In this document: piece after piece, positions 54,564-63,996 of the stretch
Position numbering within the stretch: position 1 is the stretch's first letter
Layout: each line of letters begins with the position of its first letter
Notes under the pieces: model-generated
Told to the model about the DNA's origin: nothing
The model's database searches: none
What the model saw: the letters and a program-made list of their open reading frames with translations, nothing else
Program-made: the position numbers and the translations under genes
Source of the DNA: a marine gamma proteobacterium HTCC2148
Lineage (GTDB): Bacteria > Pseudomonadota > Gammaproteobacteria > Pseudomonadales > Halieaceae
Assembly: GCA_000156295.1 (NCBI GenBank)
Contig: DS999224.1
Span: 326,658-390,657 of the forward strand
Direction: 5' to 3'
DNA: 64,000 bases

Positions 54564-55068
54564 TCGAGTCTTTGCCATTGTCGATGTAAGCCACACCGCC
54601 AACCACGCTGACATTGAGTTGCATGGTTCTGCTGATCAGTCCGGCCAGTGCCTCCACCTCTTTCCAATCAAATTTCCACACCTCTATTCTCGGCAACCCG
54701 CCGATCGCCTCGCTATTGAGCTTCCACCAGGTATCTGCGCTTTTGCCAAATGCATACAGTTTTACTTCACCGGCCTTTCCGCAAGCTTTGCGCAGTCGAG
54801 GCTCTTCGGGCTGGCCGATTTCAATCCACTGCTGTATTTCACCGCTATCGGAATGACGCCAGATGTCTGGCTCATCAGCGGTAGACAGTCCCTTGGTGAA
54901 CTCCAGGTTTCTTGCGCTGTTCAGGCAGTACGCTAAAAGTCGCGCTGCCATTCTCTGTAGTGTTTCGGAGGGGTGCTGGGCGATAGTGACAGACAGTGAA
55001 TCGAAGCAATTTCGATCAGAGTCGGCCAGTTCTATTTGGGCTTTGTAGATAGTTGGTTTGAGGGCCAT
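54532..55068 (-). CDS. yaeQ: YaeQ family protein
   Basis: A 178-residue protein aligning well with E. coli YaeQ along its length (MALKPTIYKAQIELADSDRN, RLLAYCLNSARNLEFTKGLS, DEPDIWRHSDSGEIQQWIE, AFGKSADTWW). YaeQ has a PD-(D/E)XK-like fold, but its biochemical role is unclear. Its ATG directly abuts the stop of the antiporter gene, so it is expressed with it. Confidence 0.93.
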   Translation of the reverse strand: MALKPTIYKAQIELADSDRNCFDSLSVTIAQHPSETLQRMAARLLAYCLNSARNLEFTKGLSTADEPDIWRHSDSGEIQQWIEIGQPEEPRLRKACGKAGEVKLYAFGKSADTWWKLNSEAIGGLPRIEVWKFDWKEVEALAGLISRTMQLNVSVVGGVAYIDNGKDSISLEPTQLLG

Positions 55069-56631
55069 TCAGTTGTCCTGGTTCTTTAGTTGCTCAACCG
55101 CATGATCGGCAAAGCCTGCGCCTGCCTGTGCATAGAGATTAAATGCAGAGAAGCCGTGTTGCTCCAGTTCGCGGCCTTCTTCTGCGAAGCGCACCACGGC
55201 TGCCATGCGGCCGGCGTACCCCAGATCCTTGAGCAAGCTACCTACCAACATGTTTTCCTCGTGATGAGTGAGCGCTAGAAGCACCAACTCCACTTGATCT
55301 AACTGCACTCCATGCCAAAAATCCGGGTCGGATGCATCGGCTGTCACCACACGTCGATGCATGCGTGAATGCTGGCTCAGCTTGCGCTCGTTGAGATCAA
55401 CACCGAGCACCCCGTAGCCATGTTCTTCTGCTATAGCGTCGTATGCGCCCGTGCCAATATTGCCCATTCCCAGCACGATGATTTTAGCTCCGCCTGTGTC
55501 TGGCTTTTGCTCAATCACCCGAGCGGATTCAAACCGCAGCCAAAATTTGTGATAGCGCCGGTAAAGCTGGTGCGCTCGATTGCTGAGGGGGGACGACAAT
55601 ACAAAACTGGTAGCAATGGCGAGTGACACCGCGCTGGCCCATTCGCTGCCTATCCAGCCGGTTGTTGCTGCTACGGCGACCACAACGAGGCCGAACTCGC
55701 TGTAGTTGCCCATCATACTGGCACTGAGCAGGGCCGTGCGGGGCGTCGTGTGTAGCCATGTCATCAGCGGGAAGTAGAGCGTGACCTTGAACACTGACAA
55801 TACACCCAGCACCAGGGCGAGAAGGAGGGCCTCTTCTTCTGGCCAGCCGTCCAGTCCTATGGTGAGAAAGAAACCCACGAGGAACAGGTCTTTGAAGTTC
55901 ATTAAATTGCGATAGAGTTCTTTGGATTTCTGGGTGCCGGCCAGTAACGCGCCAATGGCGAGCGCGCCCAGATCGCCTTTAAGGCCGGCATAGTCAAACA
56001 ATGCCGCTCCGCCCAGAGCCAGGCCCAGGCCAAAGAGGGTGAAGAGTTCGCTGTGCCCGGCCCGCTCCATGAGTCGGGTGACTACACCACGCAGCGGCCA
56101 TAACAGGATCAGGCCCAATGCTTCCACATGAGGAATGGTGCCCTTGGTAGCAGAGAGGAACAAGACAGCTGCCAGGTCCTGAATCACCAGGATGCCTATG
56201 GCCAGATTGGCGTGCCGAGACGACATCTCGCCGCGCTCCTGCATCACCTGAATGACGAAAACGGTACTGGAGAAGGTTAATGCGAATGCAATGATCAGAG
56301 TCTCGTTCATGGCAAGGCCGAGGCCTGGCATGAGTTGCCCTGCCAGCCAAAGCACGCCCATAAAGAACAATTGCATTGAGGCCATGTGAATGATGGTGGT
56401 GCCCCATACTTTCGGTTTGAGTAGCTCTGCCGGAGAAAGCTTGAGGCCAATAGTAAATAAAAGCAGGGTAACGCCCAGGTTCGCCAGGCCCTGCAGCAGT
56501 TCACCTCCCTCGATATTAGTTTCATGCAGCACGAAGCCGGCAGCCAGGTAACCGATTAACGCGGGCAGTCCCAGCGCTCGGCTAGCGAGGCCACCTGCCA
56601 GTGCGATCAGAATGATGATGGGGTCGAGCAT
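55069..56631 (-). CDS. Kef-type cation/proton antiporter with NAD-binding (TrkA-N) domain
   Basis: A 520-residue protein. About twelve membrane helices (CPA2 family; LPALIGYLAAGFVLHETNIE, FSSTVFVIQVMQERGE, GILVIQDLAAVLFL) are followed by a cytosolic RCK/TrkA-N domain with the nucleotide motif IIVLGMGNIGTGAYDAI. It probably moves K+ (or Na+) against H+ at the inner membrane under nucleotide control. The start MLDPIIIL at 56631 is two bases after the preceding gene. No KefF/KefG ancillary subunit is nearby. Confidence 0.9.
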   Translation of the reverse strand: MLDPIIILIALAGGLASRALGLPALIGYLAAGFVLHETNIEGGELLQGLANLGVTLLLFTIGLKLSPAELLKPKVWGTTIIHMASMQLFFMGVLWLAGQLMPGLGLAMNETLIIAFALTFSSTVFVIQVMQERGEMSSRHANLAIGILVIQDLAAVLFLSATKGTIPHVEALGLILLWPLRGVVTRLMERAGHSELFTLFGLGLALGGAALFDYAGLKGDLGALAIGALLAGTQKSKELYRNLMNFKDLFLVGFFLTIGLDGWPEEEALLLALVLGVLSVFKVTLYFPLMTWLHTTPRTALLSASMMGNYSEFGLVVVAVAATTGWIGSEWASAVSLAIATSFVLSSPLSNRAHQLYRRYHKFWLRFESARVIEQKPDTGGAKIIVLGMGNIGTGAYDAIAEEHGYGVLGVDLNERKLSQHSRMHRRVVTADASDPDFWHGVQLDQVELVLLALTHHEENMLVGSLLKDLGYAGRMAAVVRFAEEGRELEQHGFSAFNLYAQAGAGFADHAVEQLKNQDN

Positions 56632-56633
56632 GA

Positions 56634-56978
56634 CTAGACGCTGGGCCTGTTGCGTATGTGCCAAAGTACCGTGATGCTCAGGACAATAGTGATTAAATCT
56701 GCTGCCAGTCCGGCCTGTTGCAGGGGTTCCAACACCGCGATTGATTTGAGTGTGTAAAGGGAGACCAGAGAACAAACGCTTATCGCTACAAACAGAGTGA
56801 AGCGTGACTGGCCGAACAAGCCGAGGCCAATGATCAAGTAAACGGTGCCCAGCAACAAGGCGGCTACGGCTTGTTGGTCAAGCTCCCTAAACCACAGGGA
56901 AGCGACCTTTCCTGCGCCGGAAAAGGTGACCAATATGGCGGCGAGCAGTCGCAGGGTGTTTATCAAGTGATCGGGCAT
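56634..56978 (-). CDS. Small integral membrane protein
   Basis: A 114-residue protein with four hydrophobic segments, starting MPDHLINTLRLLAA. No family was recognised. It lies immediately upstream of the Kef-type antiporter gene in the same direction (two-base gap) and is likely co-transcribed, so it may assist or regulate the antiporter. The start at 56978 was chosen because the region upstream to 57071 is hydrophilic and overlaps the birA promoter region. Confidence 0.6.
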   Translation of the reverse strand: MPDHLINTLRLLAAILVTFSGAGKVASLWFRELDQQAVAALLLGTVYLIIGLGLFGQSRFTLFVAISVCSLVSLYTLKSIAVLEPLQQAGLAADLITIVLSITVLWHIRNRPSV

Positions 56979-57078
56979 AGCCCCGAATGTACCATTTTTT
57001 TGTGGATAATTCGGTGGCACTGCGGCTTGTTGGCCGCTTCTGTTATTATTCCGCCATTCTGGAAACACCAAGAGCCCT

Positions 57079-58059
57079 ATGCCAAATACTTCACTTCTTC
57101 CCCTGCTGTCGTCAGGAATGTTCGTTTCCGGTCAGGAACTTGCCGACCTGCTGGGGGTGAGTCGTACTGCCGTTTGGAAACAGCTCAACAAACTGGAAGA
57201 GCTGGGTCTGGAGATCGAATCTGTCAAAGGTAAGGGCTATCGTATTCCAGGCGGTATTACGTTGCTCGATGAGCAGGCGGTGCGAGACACCATGGCCGTC
57301 GACTCATTACCCCTGCTGGCGATGCTGGACCTGCGTGATGCTATTGGTTCGACCAATGCCGAGGCCATGTCCCAGATTGCCGCTGGTCGCGGTTCCGGCT
57401 ACGTCTGCACTGCAGAACAGCAAACCGCTGGTCGAGGTCGTCGCGGGCGCGAGTGGGTAAGCCCCTATGCTCGTAATCTTTACCTGTCTGCCGTGTGGGA
57501 GTACGAGCAGGGTGCCGCCGTGCTGGAAGGTATGAGCCTGGCGGTGGGGGTGGTGGTTGCGCGAGCGTTGGCAGCCTGCGGTGTGCCACCGGTGCGACTG
57601 AAATGGCCTAATGACCTGTTATACGAGGGCGCGAAACTGGGCGGTATCCTGCTGGAAATGACGGGTGATCCCGCTGGCGCCTGTCAGGTGGTTGTTGGAA
57701 TTGGTGTCAACGTGAGCATGCCAGGCAAAGCGGCAGAGGGGATTGATCAATCATGGACCGATGTCAGTCGCATCAACTCAGGCAGTCCGCTGGATCGCAA
57801 CCTGCTGCTGGCTGCTATTCTCGATGAACTGCTACCGATGTTGGCCAGCTTTGAGGCCACCGGCTTTGAGGCCTGGCGTGACGAGTGGCTTTTACTGGAC
57901 GCTTACGCTGGCGCAGATGTTGTTTTGCACAGCGGTAATAAAAAGACGGCGGGAAAGGCCATGGGAGTAGATAAACGCGGTGCCTTGTTATTGCAAACCG
58001 TCAGCGCCGGGGTGCAGGCGATATACGGCGGAGAAATTTCCTTGAGGCCAGCATCATGA
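57079..58059 (+). CDS. birA: Biotin--[acetyl-CoA carboxylase] ligase / biotin operon repressor
   Basis: BirA activates biotin to biotinyl-AMP and attaches it to the carboxyl carrier protein; the N-terminal domain can repress bio genes. The 326-residue protein has a winged helix (FVSGQELADLLGVSRTAVWKQLNKLEE), the ligase motif EQQTAGRGRRGREWVSPYA, LKWPNDLLYEGAKLGGILLE, and VGIGVNVSMPG. Its stop overlaps the coaX start (ATGA). It is divergent from the small membrane protein gene. Confidence 0.96.
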   Translation: MPNTSLLPLLSSGMFVSGQELADLLGVSRTAVWKQLNKLEELGLEIESVKGKGYRIPGGITLLDEQAVRDTMAVDSLPLLAMLDLRDAIGSTNAEAMSQIAAGRGSGYVCTAEQQTAGRGRRGREWVSPYARNLYLSAVWEYEQGAAVLEGMSLAVGVVVARALAACGVPPVRLKWPNDLLYEGAKLGGILLEMTGDPAGACQVVVGIGVNVSMPGKAAEGIDQSWTDVSRINSGSPLDRNLLLAAILDELLPMLASFEATGFEAWRDEWLLLDAYAGADVVLHSGNKKTAGKAMGVDKRGALLLQTVSAGVQAIYGGEISLRPAS

Positions 58060-58787
58060 GTCTGTGTCTGCAACTGGACGTGGGGAACAGCAGCGCCAAA
58101 TGGCGTTTGCTGGAGCAGGGCGACGTGCTGAGCCGCGGGCGCTATAGCGCTGCCGATGCCAACACGCAACGTGAATTACTGGAATCTACTGCCAGCGTTG
58201 ATCAGATTTGGGTGTCCAGCGTGGCCGGGGGTGACACCGAAGCAGAACTGAAGGAGATGCTGGAGCAACGGTGGGGCGTGACACCATGGTTTGCTCGAAC
58301 GCCCGCTGCCACAGGTGACTTACGTAATAGCTATGCAGATCCAGCACGCATGGGTGTTGACCGATGGTTGGCAATGTTGGGTGCTAGAGCGCGTTGCGGC
58401 AAACGAGTGTGTGTGGTGGACGCAGGCTCGGCATTGACTATCGATCTGATCAGCGCAACAGGGCAGCATGAGGGCGGCTATATCATTCCGGGGCCTGCAC
58501 TGATGGAGCGGGCCCTGCTATTGGATACTGACAGGGTGCGGTTTACCGATGAGGTGAGCTACGACCTTGCTCCGGGGTCTTCTACGGCCGAAGCCGTTCG
58601 CCATGGCATAGCCGTTGCGCAGGTGGGCTCTGTATCGATCGTGCTTGATGGTTGCGCGAGCGAACCACCGGCGCTGATATTCTGCGGCGGCGCGGGACAA
58701 GTGCTGCAGCAACTTCTAGACCGGGGCGGAGAGTTTATACCTGAACTGGTATTCGAGGGCCTGGAAATTATGGCGGCTGCACCCTAG
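58056..58787 (+). CDS. coaX: Type III pantothenate kinase
   Basis: Catalyses the first step of coenzyme A synthesis, ATP-dependent phosphorylation of pantothenate; type III enzymes are not inhibited by CoA. The 243-residue ASKHA-fold protein has LQLDVGNSSAKWRL, ARMGVDRWLAMLGARARCG and VVDAGSALTIDLI. It is coupled to birA by a 4-base overlap, as in Pseudomonas. A SPOR-domain gene and a tRNA often follow coaX in relatives; here an acyltransferase gene intervenes. Confidence 0.95.
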   Translation: MSLCLQLDVGNSSAKWRLLEQGDVLSRGRYSAADANTQRELLESTASVDQIWVSSVAGGDTEAELKEMLEQRWGVTPWFARTPAATGDLRNSYADPARMGVDRWLAMLGARARCGKRVCVVDAGSALTIDLISATGQHEGGYIIPGPALMERALLLDTDRVRFTDEVSYDLAPGSSTAEAVRHGIAVAQVGSVSIVLDGCASEPPALIFCGGAGQVLQQLLDRGGEFIPELVFEGLEIMAAAP

Positions 58788-58799
58788 ATCATATTTGGG

Positions 58800-60737
58800 C
58801 TAGCGGGTTAGTTTGGCCGGCGCGGCCTCCAGTTCGAGTGCTTCAGCGAGGTGACGTGAGCCTTCCATTGAGAGGTGTGCTGGATCGCGGTAAAGCATTT
58901 TTCCATCCAGCATGCCGTAACACTTTTTGGCGTCGCAAAAGGCTTTTGGCGTATCCCACAGCAAAGTTTGCGGGTTCTTTTGCCACGCGTTCAGAATGAT
59001 CTGCCGATATTCACTTTCACGCTTGTTGTGCCGTTGACGGGGGATTTCGCAGTCCCTGGGTTTAAAGCCTGACAAGCGCACCGGGCGTATGTCTAGACAG
59101 GTTTTTGGATCAAAGCCCAGCCCGGGCCAGTCGATAACCAAGACGACTTTCTTATTGGCTGCTAACAGCATAGCTATTGTTTTATCCAGCGCATTAGCAA
59201 AAATAAGGCGGTTATTAGTCGCCGTCGGGGTCGAATTATCTCGAAGCACATAGCGCGGTTGCTTCTGGTTTAGGTACATCGGTCCCATTGAAGAAAGGTA
59301 GACAGTAGTCAGCGCAGGGTCTTGGATAGCCCAATCCAGGTGACTTCGGGTAACGTCTTTGCAAAAATCCAGGTTGCCGGAATCTTGAGCTGCCACCCCG
59401 TACAGTGGCGGGCAGCCGCCCCGACCGAGGCGCACCACTCCAATATTGGAGCTGCGGTAGTGATGTGCCAGAGCGAAGAAGGTATTGGTACTGTGGCTGT
59501 CACCGATGACGGCAATTTTCGGTGGTTTGCCATCGCTGAGGCAGCGCCCGGCAACGCCTAATGCCTCGCTGCAGTCATCTCTTTCATGAAGGCCCAGTTC
59601 CTGCCAATAAAAGGCAACGGCACTAGCATTGAGCTCCGCGGTGCGCTCGGGAAATCCATCTTTTTTGAAAATGGCATAACCGGCTGCTCCCAATGTGAAT
59701 AGGCAGGCCAGCAAAATCATTGGTGTGTATCTCCCGGGGTGATAGCGCAACCGCGATTCCACCTGGCGATAACTCAGCCAGGCCAGGAGCACGCTTATAG
59801 TCACAGCCACCAGCCGAATCTCAACGCTTGGCTCTCCTTGCTCCATGATCCGGGCAAACGTTAGCAAGGGCCAATGCCATAGGTAGAGTGGGAAGCTGAT
59901 CTTGCCGATGAGCACCAGTACAGAACTGCCCATTAACTGGGCCAGTCTATGACTGGGCCCTGACCAGATGAGTAGCACTGCTCCAAAGGTAGGTAGCAGG
60001 GCCCACCATCCGGGAAAGTCCCGCTCACGGTTGATAAATACTACGGCACACATTAGCAGGCCTAGTCCCACCATTGCTGTCAGGTTGTTGGCGATGACCG
60101 ACACCCTGCTTAGGGGCAGGGCGGCGATTAGTGCACCCAGGAGCAACTCCCACACGCGGAACTGAGGCAGGAAAAAACTTGCCGCATTGTCATTAGTTAT
60201 CGCTATTCCCATGCTGAAAGACAACAGGGCTAGTCCCGCTATTATGAAGACAATGCGGCTGGGCCAGCGAGCAGCTAATAGCGAGGCCAGTGGCCAAAGC
60301 AGATAAAACTGTTCTTCCACACCCAGTGACCACAGGTGCAGCAGTGGCTTTAGCTTACTGTTCGTATCGAAGTAACCCGCCTCAGTCCAGAACAGGATAT
60401 TGGGCGCAAACACAGAGGAAGCGGCAGTTTGCTGGCCCAGCATGGCGTACTCATAGGGAAGCAGAACCCACCAGCCAGCGATTAGACAAAACAGCAGGAC
60501 TAACAGCAAAGCGGGAATAATTCTTTGGATTCGACGGCGATAAAATTCGATGATCGAAAACTTTGCCTTGGCCTGACCCTGCAGAATTATTCCCGTAATC
60601 AGGTAGCCGGAAATGACGAAAAACACGTCCACTCCTACAAAGCCTCCAGGCAGGAGTGTGGGGAAGGCGTGATATACAACCACCGCGATGATTGAAAAAG
60701 CCCTGAGACCGTCGATATCGGGACGGTAGTTGTTCAT
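58800..60737 (-). CDS. OafA/YrhL-type acyltransferase with C-terminal SGNH domain
   Basis: A 645-residue protein. Residues about 1-340 are the Acyl_transf_3 membrane domain with ten or so helices (YRPDIDGLRAFSIIAVVVYH, FFVISGYLITGII, LWSLGVEEQFYLLWPL). The C-terminal periplasmic SGNH domain has KIAVIGDSHSTNTFFALAHH and DPAHLSMEGSRHLAEAL with the Ser, Asp and His of the triad. Family members O-acetylate surface polysaccharides, LPS or peptidoglycan. Convergent with coaX, and a local insertion relative to the usual birA-coaX-tRNA order. Acceptor unknown, possibly the same envelope glycan as that of the island. Confidence 0.92.
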   Translation of the reverse strand: MNNYRPDIDGLRAFSIIAVVVYHAFPTLLPGGFVGVDVFFVISGYLITGIILQGQAKAKFSIIEFYRRRIQRIIPALLLVLLFCLIAGWWVLLPYEYAMLGQQTAASSVFAPNILFWTEAGYFDTNSKLKPLLHLWSLGVEEQFYLLWPLASLLAARWPSRIVFIIAGLALLSFSMGIAITNDNAASFFLPQFRVWELLLGALIAALPLSRVSVIANNLTAMVGLGLLMCAVVFINRERDFPGWWALLPTFGAVLLIWSGPSHRLAQLMGSSVLVLIGKISFPLYLWHWPLLTFARIMEQGEPSVEIRLVAVTISVLLAWLSYRQVESRLRYHPGRYTPMILLACLFTLGAAGYAIFKKDGFPERTAELNASAVAFYWQELGLHERDDCSEALGVAGRCLSDGKPPKIAVIGDSHSTNTFFALAHHYRSSNIGVVRLGRGGCPPLYGVAAQDSGNLDFCKDVTRSHLDWAIQDPALTTVYLSSMGPMYLNQKQPRYVLRDNSTPTATNNRLIFANALDKTIAMLLAANKKVVLVIDWPGLGFDPKTCLDIRPVRLSGFKPRDCEIPRQRHNKRESEYRQIILNAWQKNPQTLLWDTPKAFCDAKKCYGMLDGKMLYRDPAHLSMEGSRHLAEALELEAAPAKLTR

Positions 60738-60976
60738 CGCCGAGTGTTCAGTTTAAAAAACCCTGTCGCCATAGCATGGTTAGTTCCTTGTGGATAGTTG
60801 GACAAAGCAAGCAGCGATGCATAAGGTTACCAGAGAGATTTAGTCCAGTCCGTTCAAGGGCAGTCATAACCTCCTGGAATGTCTTATAATAACGAATTGC
60901 TATTGGACAATCTGCAGAATCGGGCCAACACTTAAATGAAGGCCATCCGATTGTCGTGTGTATGAAAGGAAATGTT

Positions 60977-61690
60977 ATGAAAGCAATATTGCGCATTTTT
61001 TTGATGTCTGCGGGCTTACTAGCTCTTGCGGCACAGGGAGCGCCGACTGTTCAAATAAAAGGTGGCCATACATCAATCGGGGTATCAGAGGATTTTTTGC
61101 TGCAACTAGACGGTTGTGACGTTACCCGCGTCAAGCCTGGTGTTGTTAAGCCTGGCGTGGAGCGCATGCGTTTTCCGGTGAGCGGTGGTGCTCTTGACCT
61201 GGAATATCTCGAGGGAGAGGTCGATCACCGAGGCGGTATAAACATTGATTGCGCTGCAATTGTGGGTCAGGTCACGATTGAAAACCTTCGTATCGATGCG
61301 ATTCAGGATGAAGAAGACGAAATAAGACCCATGATCACAGCGCTAGTATCCATCGATGATAGCGTTATAGGGCGCATCGATTTCGCCGCCCCGGGTGGGG
61401 CTGAATTTGAGGTGCTTACTCAGGGAAACGTCGTTCAGCTTCGCAAGGCCAGCTTGAGCTTGGCGGAAGAAGCCAGGGAATTTCTAAAAATTGTACTGGA
61501 TCTGGACTTGCCCGAAAATCTGCTGGTGGGTGAGGCGAATAGTCGCATCAATATAAAAACTGCGAAGGACGATGATCATCCCGGAAATGGCTTTGCCAAA
61601 GGTAAAAATAAGGGCGAGGACAGCGATCAGGAAGATGATGAAGATGACGAGGAAGAGGATGGAGATGAAGAGGAAGAAGATGAAACTTGA
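60977..61690 (+). CDS. Secreted protein with highly acidic C-terminal tail
   Basis: A 237-residue protein with a Sec signal peptide (MKAILRIFLMSAGLLALAAQ, cleavage near residue 22) and a middle domain of beta-rich, hydrophilic character with two Cys residues, possibly disulfide-bonded. The last 30 residues are almost entirely Asp and Glu, and follow the Gly/Lys-rich segment GNGFAKGKNKG. No domain was recognised. Such tails can bind Ca2+ or other cations, or keep a secreted protein soluble; that is speculation. The strong AAAGGA site before 60977 decides the start (an upstream ATG at 60956 is in frame). Confidence 0.65.
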   Translation: MKAILRIFLMSAGLLALAAQGAPTVQIKGGHTSIGVSEDFLLQLDGCDVTRVKPGVVKPGVERMRFPVSGGALDLEYLEGEVDHRGGINIDCAAIVGQVTIENLRIDAIQDEEDEIRPMITALVSIDDSVIGRIDFAAPGGAEFEVLTQGNVVQLRKASLSLAEEAREFLKIVLDLDLPENLLVGEANSRINIKTAKDDDHPGNGFAKGKNKGEDSDQEDDEDDEEEDGDEEEEDET

Positions 61691-61877
61691 AATGGTCTAG
61701 TTTTCTAGGTCGTTTCAACAACCAGATCGTTTTGAACTGCGATTATACAGCTCACTCTCACTTTCTCGGACCTCTTTTGCTCCCAGGCTGGCTGGCTCCA
61801 AAGAGGCGGCCCTCCCTGATGATTAGCTCATAGCGCTCAAAGGGCAGTATACGGGGAGCGAATTAGTGACTTCGCTA

Positions 61878-61906
61878 TTGCATCCCACCCCCACTTTCCC
61901 TAAAAT
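61878..61906 (+). promoter_or_regulatory. Promoter of the tRNA Thr-Tyr-Gly-Thr-tuf operon
   Basis: TTGCAT (61878-61883) and TAAAAT (61901-61906) are 17 bases apart, and the discriminator CCCCGACC is GC-rich, a feature of stringently controlled stable-RNA promoters. The first tRNA starts 50 bases downstream. Confidence 0.7.
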
Positions 61907-61955
61907 CCCCGACCTCAAAACGGGACAGGTGTCTATCTGCCCCATCTTGCGCTTA

Positions 61956-62031
61956 GCTGGCGTAGCTCAGTAGGTAGAGCAGCTGATTTGTAATCAGCCG
62001 GTCGGGGGTTCGATTCCTCTCGCCAGCTCCA
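61956..62031 (+). tRNA. tRNA-Thr (anticodon TGT)
   Basis: A 76-base cloverleaf with acceptor GCTGGCG/CGCCAGC, anticodon loop TTTGTAA and 3' CCA encoded. It is the first gene of the tRNA-tuf operon and reads ACA-type codons. Confidence 0.96.
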
Positions 62032-62324
62032 TATTTTCTTACTTTATGGTTTGTTCTTTCCATATTGGTGCAAGAAGGCCTTTCGCCTTACTATCCCTAA
62101 CTTTCTGGGTGTTTTCGTCGATAAAGTTTGTGCCTTCTATATATAGGCATCGATAACTTGGAAATCGGTTAAAAAACGATCGCTCTAAATCCCTCTTCAA
62201 GAGGGTTAACAGGCCCTGATATCGCTACCTGAAAAATAAGTGCAATAGTGTGCGTAAGTCGATAATTTTATTGGGAGAAGTGGTTGACAAGAGGGGGGTC
62301 GATACGGACAATGTGCCGCCTTCT

Positions 62325-62408
62325 GGAGGGGTTCCCGAGTGGCCAAAGGGATCAGACTGTAAATCTGACGCGAAAGCTTCGGTGGTTCGAATCCACCCCC
62401 CTCCACCA
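62325..62408 (+). tRNA. tRNA-Tyr (anticodon GTA)
   Basis: An 84-base tRNA with acceptor GGAGGGG/CCCCTCC, a long variable arm typical of bacterial tRNA-Tyr, anticodon GTA in CTGTAAA, and encoded CCA. It follows the first tRNA-Thr after a 293-base spacer in which no gene was seen. Confidence 0.96.
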
Positions 62409-62483
62409 AATACCGGGAGTGTCTGGAAGCGCGTCCATCGGGTTAACTCGTTGATCTGGAAGGGAAATTTGGTTTAGAGCGCA

Positions 62484-62557
<74 letters not shown>

Positions 62558-62574
62558 GAGTTAGAAGGCTCAGG

Positions 62575-62650
<76 letters not shown>

Positions 62651-62737
62651 CTTCTACAGTGAGAAATTGTAGTTAGTTTGTTAAACGTAAGCGGTTCAAT
62701 GCAAAGGCTACGGCCGGTGTCATAGGAGATTGTCGTA

Positions 62738-63961
62738 ATGGCAAAAGAAACATTCGAACGTACTAAGCCCCACGTAAATGTGGGTACCATCGGTCACGTT
62801 GACCACGGTAAAACTACCCTGACAGCAGCCCTGACACGCGTATGCGCGGAAGTCTGGGGTGGCGAAATGGTTGCCTTTGACGGCATCGACAATGCGCCGG
62901 AAGAGCGTGAGCGTGGTATCACCATCGCGACTTCCCACGTTGAGTACGATTCGCCTGTTCGTCACTATGCTCACGTAGATTGCCCCGGACACGCTGACTA
63001 CGTTAAGAACATGATTACCGGTGCTGCCCAGATGGACGGCGCTATCCTGGTTTGTGGTGCTACAGACGGCCCCATGCCCCAGACTCGCGAGCACATCCTA
63101 CTGTCTCGCCAGGTTGGTGTACCTTACATCGTTGTATTCCTGAACAAAGCAGACCTGCTGGCTGAAGATTGTGGCGGTACGGACTCTGAAGAATACGAAG
63201 AGATGAAAGAGCTGGTTGAAATGGAGCTGCGTGAGCTGCTTGACCAGTACGATTTCCCTGGAGACGACACTCCGATCATCTGTGGTTCGGCGCTGATGGC
63301 GCTTAACGGTGAAGATGAAGGCGAGCTGGGTACAAGTGCGGTTAAGACTCTGGTTGAGACTCTGGACTCTTACATTCCTGAGCCTGAGCGAGCGATTGAC
63401 GGTGCCTTCCTGATGCCGGTTGAAGACGTATTCTCTATCTCTGGTCGCGGCACCGTGGTAACGGGTCGTGTTGAGCGTGGCATCGTCAAGGTCGGTGAAG
63501 AGATCGAGATCATCGGTATCAAGGAAACTCAGAAGACAACCTGTACGGGTGTTGAGATGTTCCGCAAGCTGCTTGACGAAGGTCGTGCAGGCGAGAACGT
63601 TGGTGTTCTTCTGCGTGGTACCAAGCGTGAAGAAGTTGAGCGTGGCCAGGTTCTGGCTCACCCGGGTACAGTTAATCCACACACCAAGTTCGAAGCAGAA
63701 GTTTATATTCTGTCCAAGGACGAAGGTGGTCGTCACACGCCGTTCTTCAAAGGCTACCGTCCGCAGTTTTACTTCCGTACGACTGACGTAACTGGTGCTT
63801 GTGAATTGCCTGAAGGTGTTGAGATGGTAATGCCGGGTGACAACGTACAGATGGTAGCGACGCTGATTGCTCCTATCGCCATGGAAGATGGTCTGCGCTT
63901 CGCGATTCGTGAAGGTGGCCGTACCGTTGGCGCTGGAGTTGTAGCTAAAATCATCGAGTAA
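62738..63961 (+). CDS. tuf: Translation elongation factor Tu
   Basis: EF-Tu delivers aminoacyl-tRNA to the ribosome as a GTP complex. The 407-residue protein starts [20 protein letters not shown] and carries G1 GHVDHGKT, G3 [13 protein letters not shown]4 NKAD, domain 2 and domain 3. The insertion in the G domain after [20 protein letters not shown] gives 407 residues against 394 in E. coli, as in Pseudomonas-type EF-Tu. An AGGAG site precedes the ATG. It closes the tRNA-tuf operon; a second tuf copy is usual in gammaproteobacteria but is not in the window. Confidence 0.98.
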   Translation: MAKETFERTKPHVNVGTIGHVDHGKTTLTAALTRVCAEVWGGEMVAFDGIDNAPEERERGITIATSHVEYDSPVRHYAHVDCPGHADYVKNMITGAAQMDGAILVCGATDGPMPQTREHILLSRQVGVPYIVVFLNKADLLAEDCGGTDSEEYEEMKELVEMELRELLDQYDFPGDDTPIICGSALMALNGEDEGELGTSAVKTLVETLDSYIPEPERAIDGAFLMPVEDVFSISGRGTVVTGRVERGIVKVGEEIEIIGIKETQKTTCTGVEMFRKLLDEGRAGENVGVLLRGTKREEVERGQVLAHPGTVNPHTKFEAEVYILSKDEGGRHTPFFKGYRPQFYFRTTDVTGACELPEGVEMVMPGDNVQMVATLIAPIAMEDGLRFAIREGGRTVGAGVVAKIIE

Positions 63962-63970
63962 TCGACGCTA

Positions 63971-63996
63971 GTCGCTCCTGTGAAAGCGGGAATGAC
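63971..63996. repeat. Partial dispersed palindromic repeat after tuf
   Basis: Read on the minus strand it contains GTCATTCCCGCTTTCAC, the left half of the same intergenic palindrome found at 24855-24881. The right half has diverged. It lies just after the tuf stop. Confidence 0.5.
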
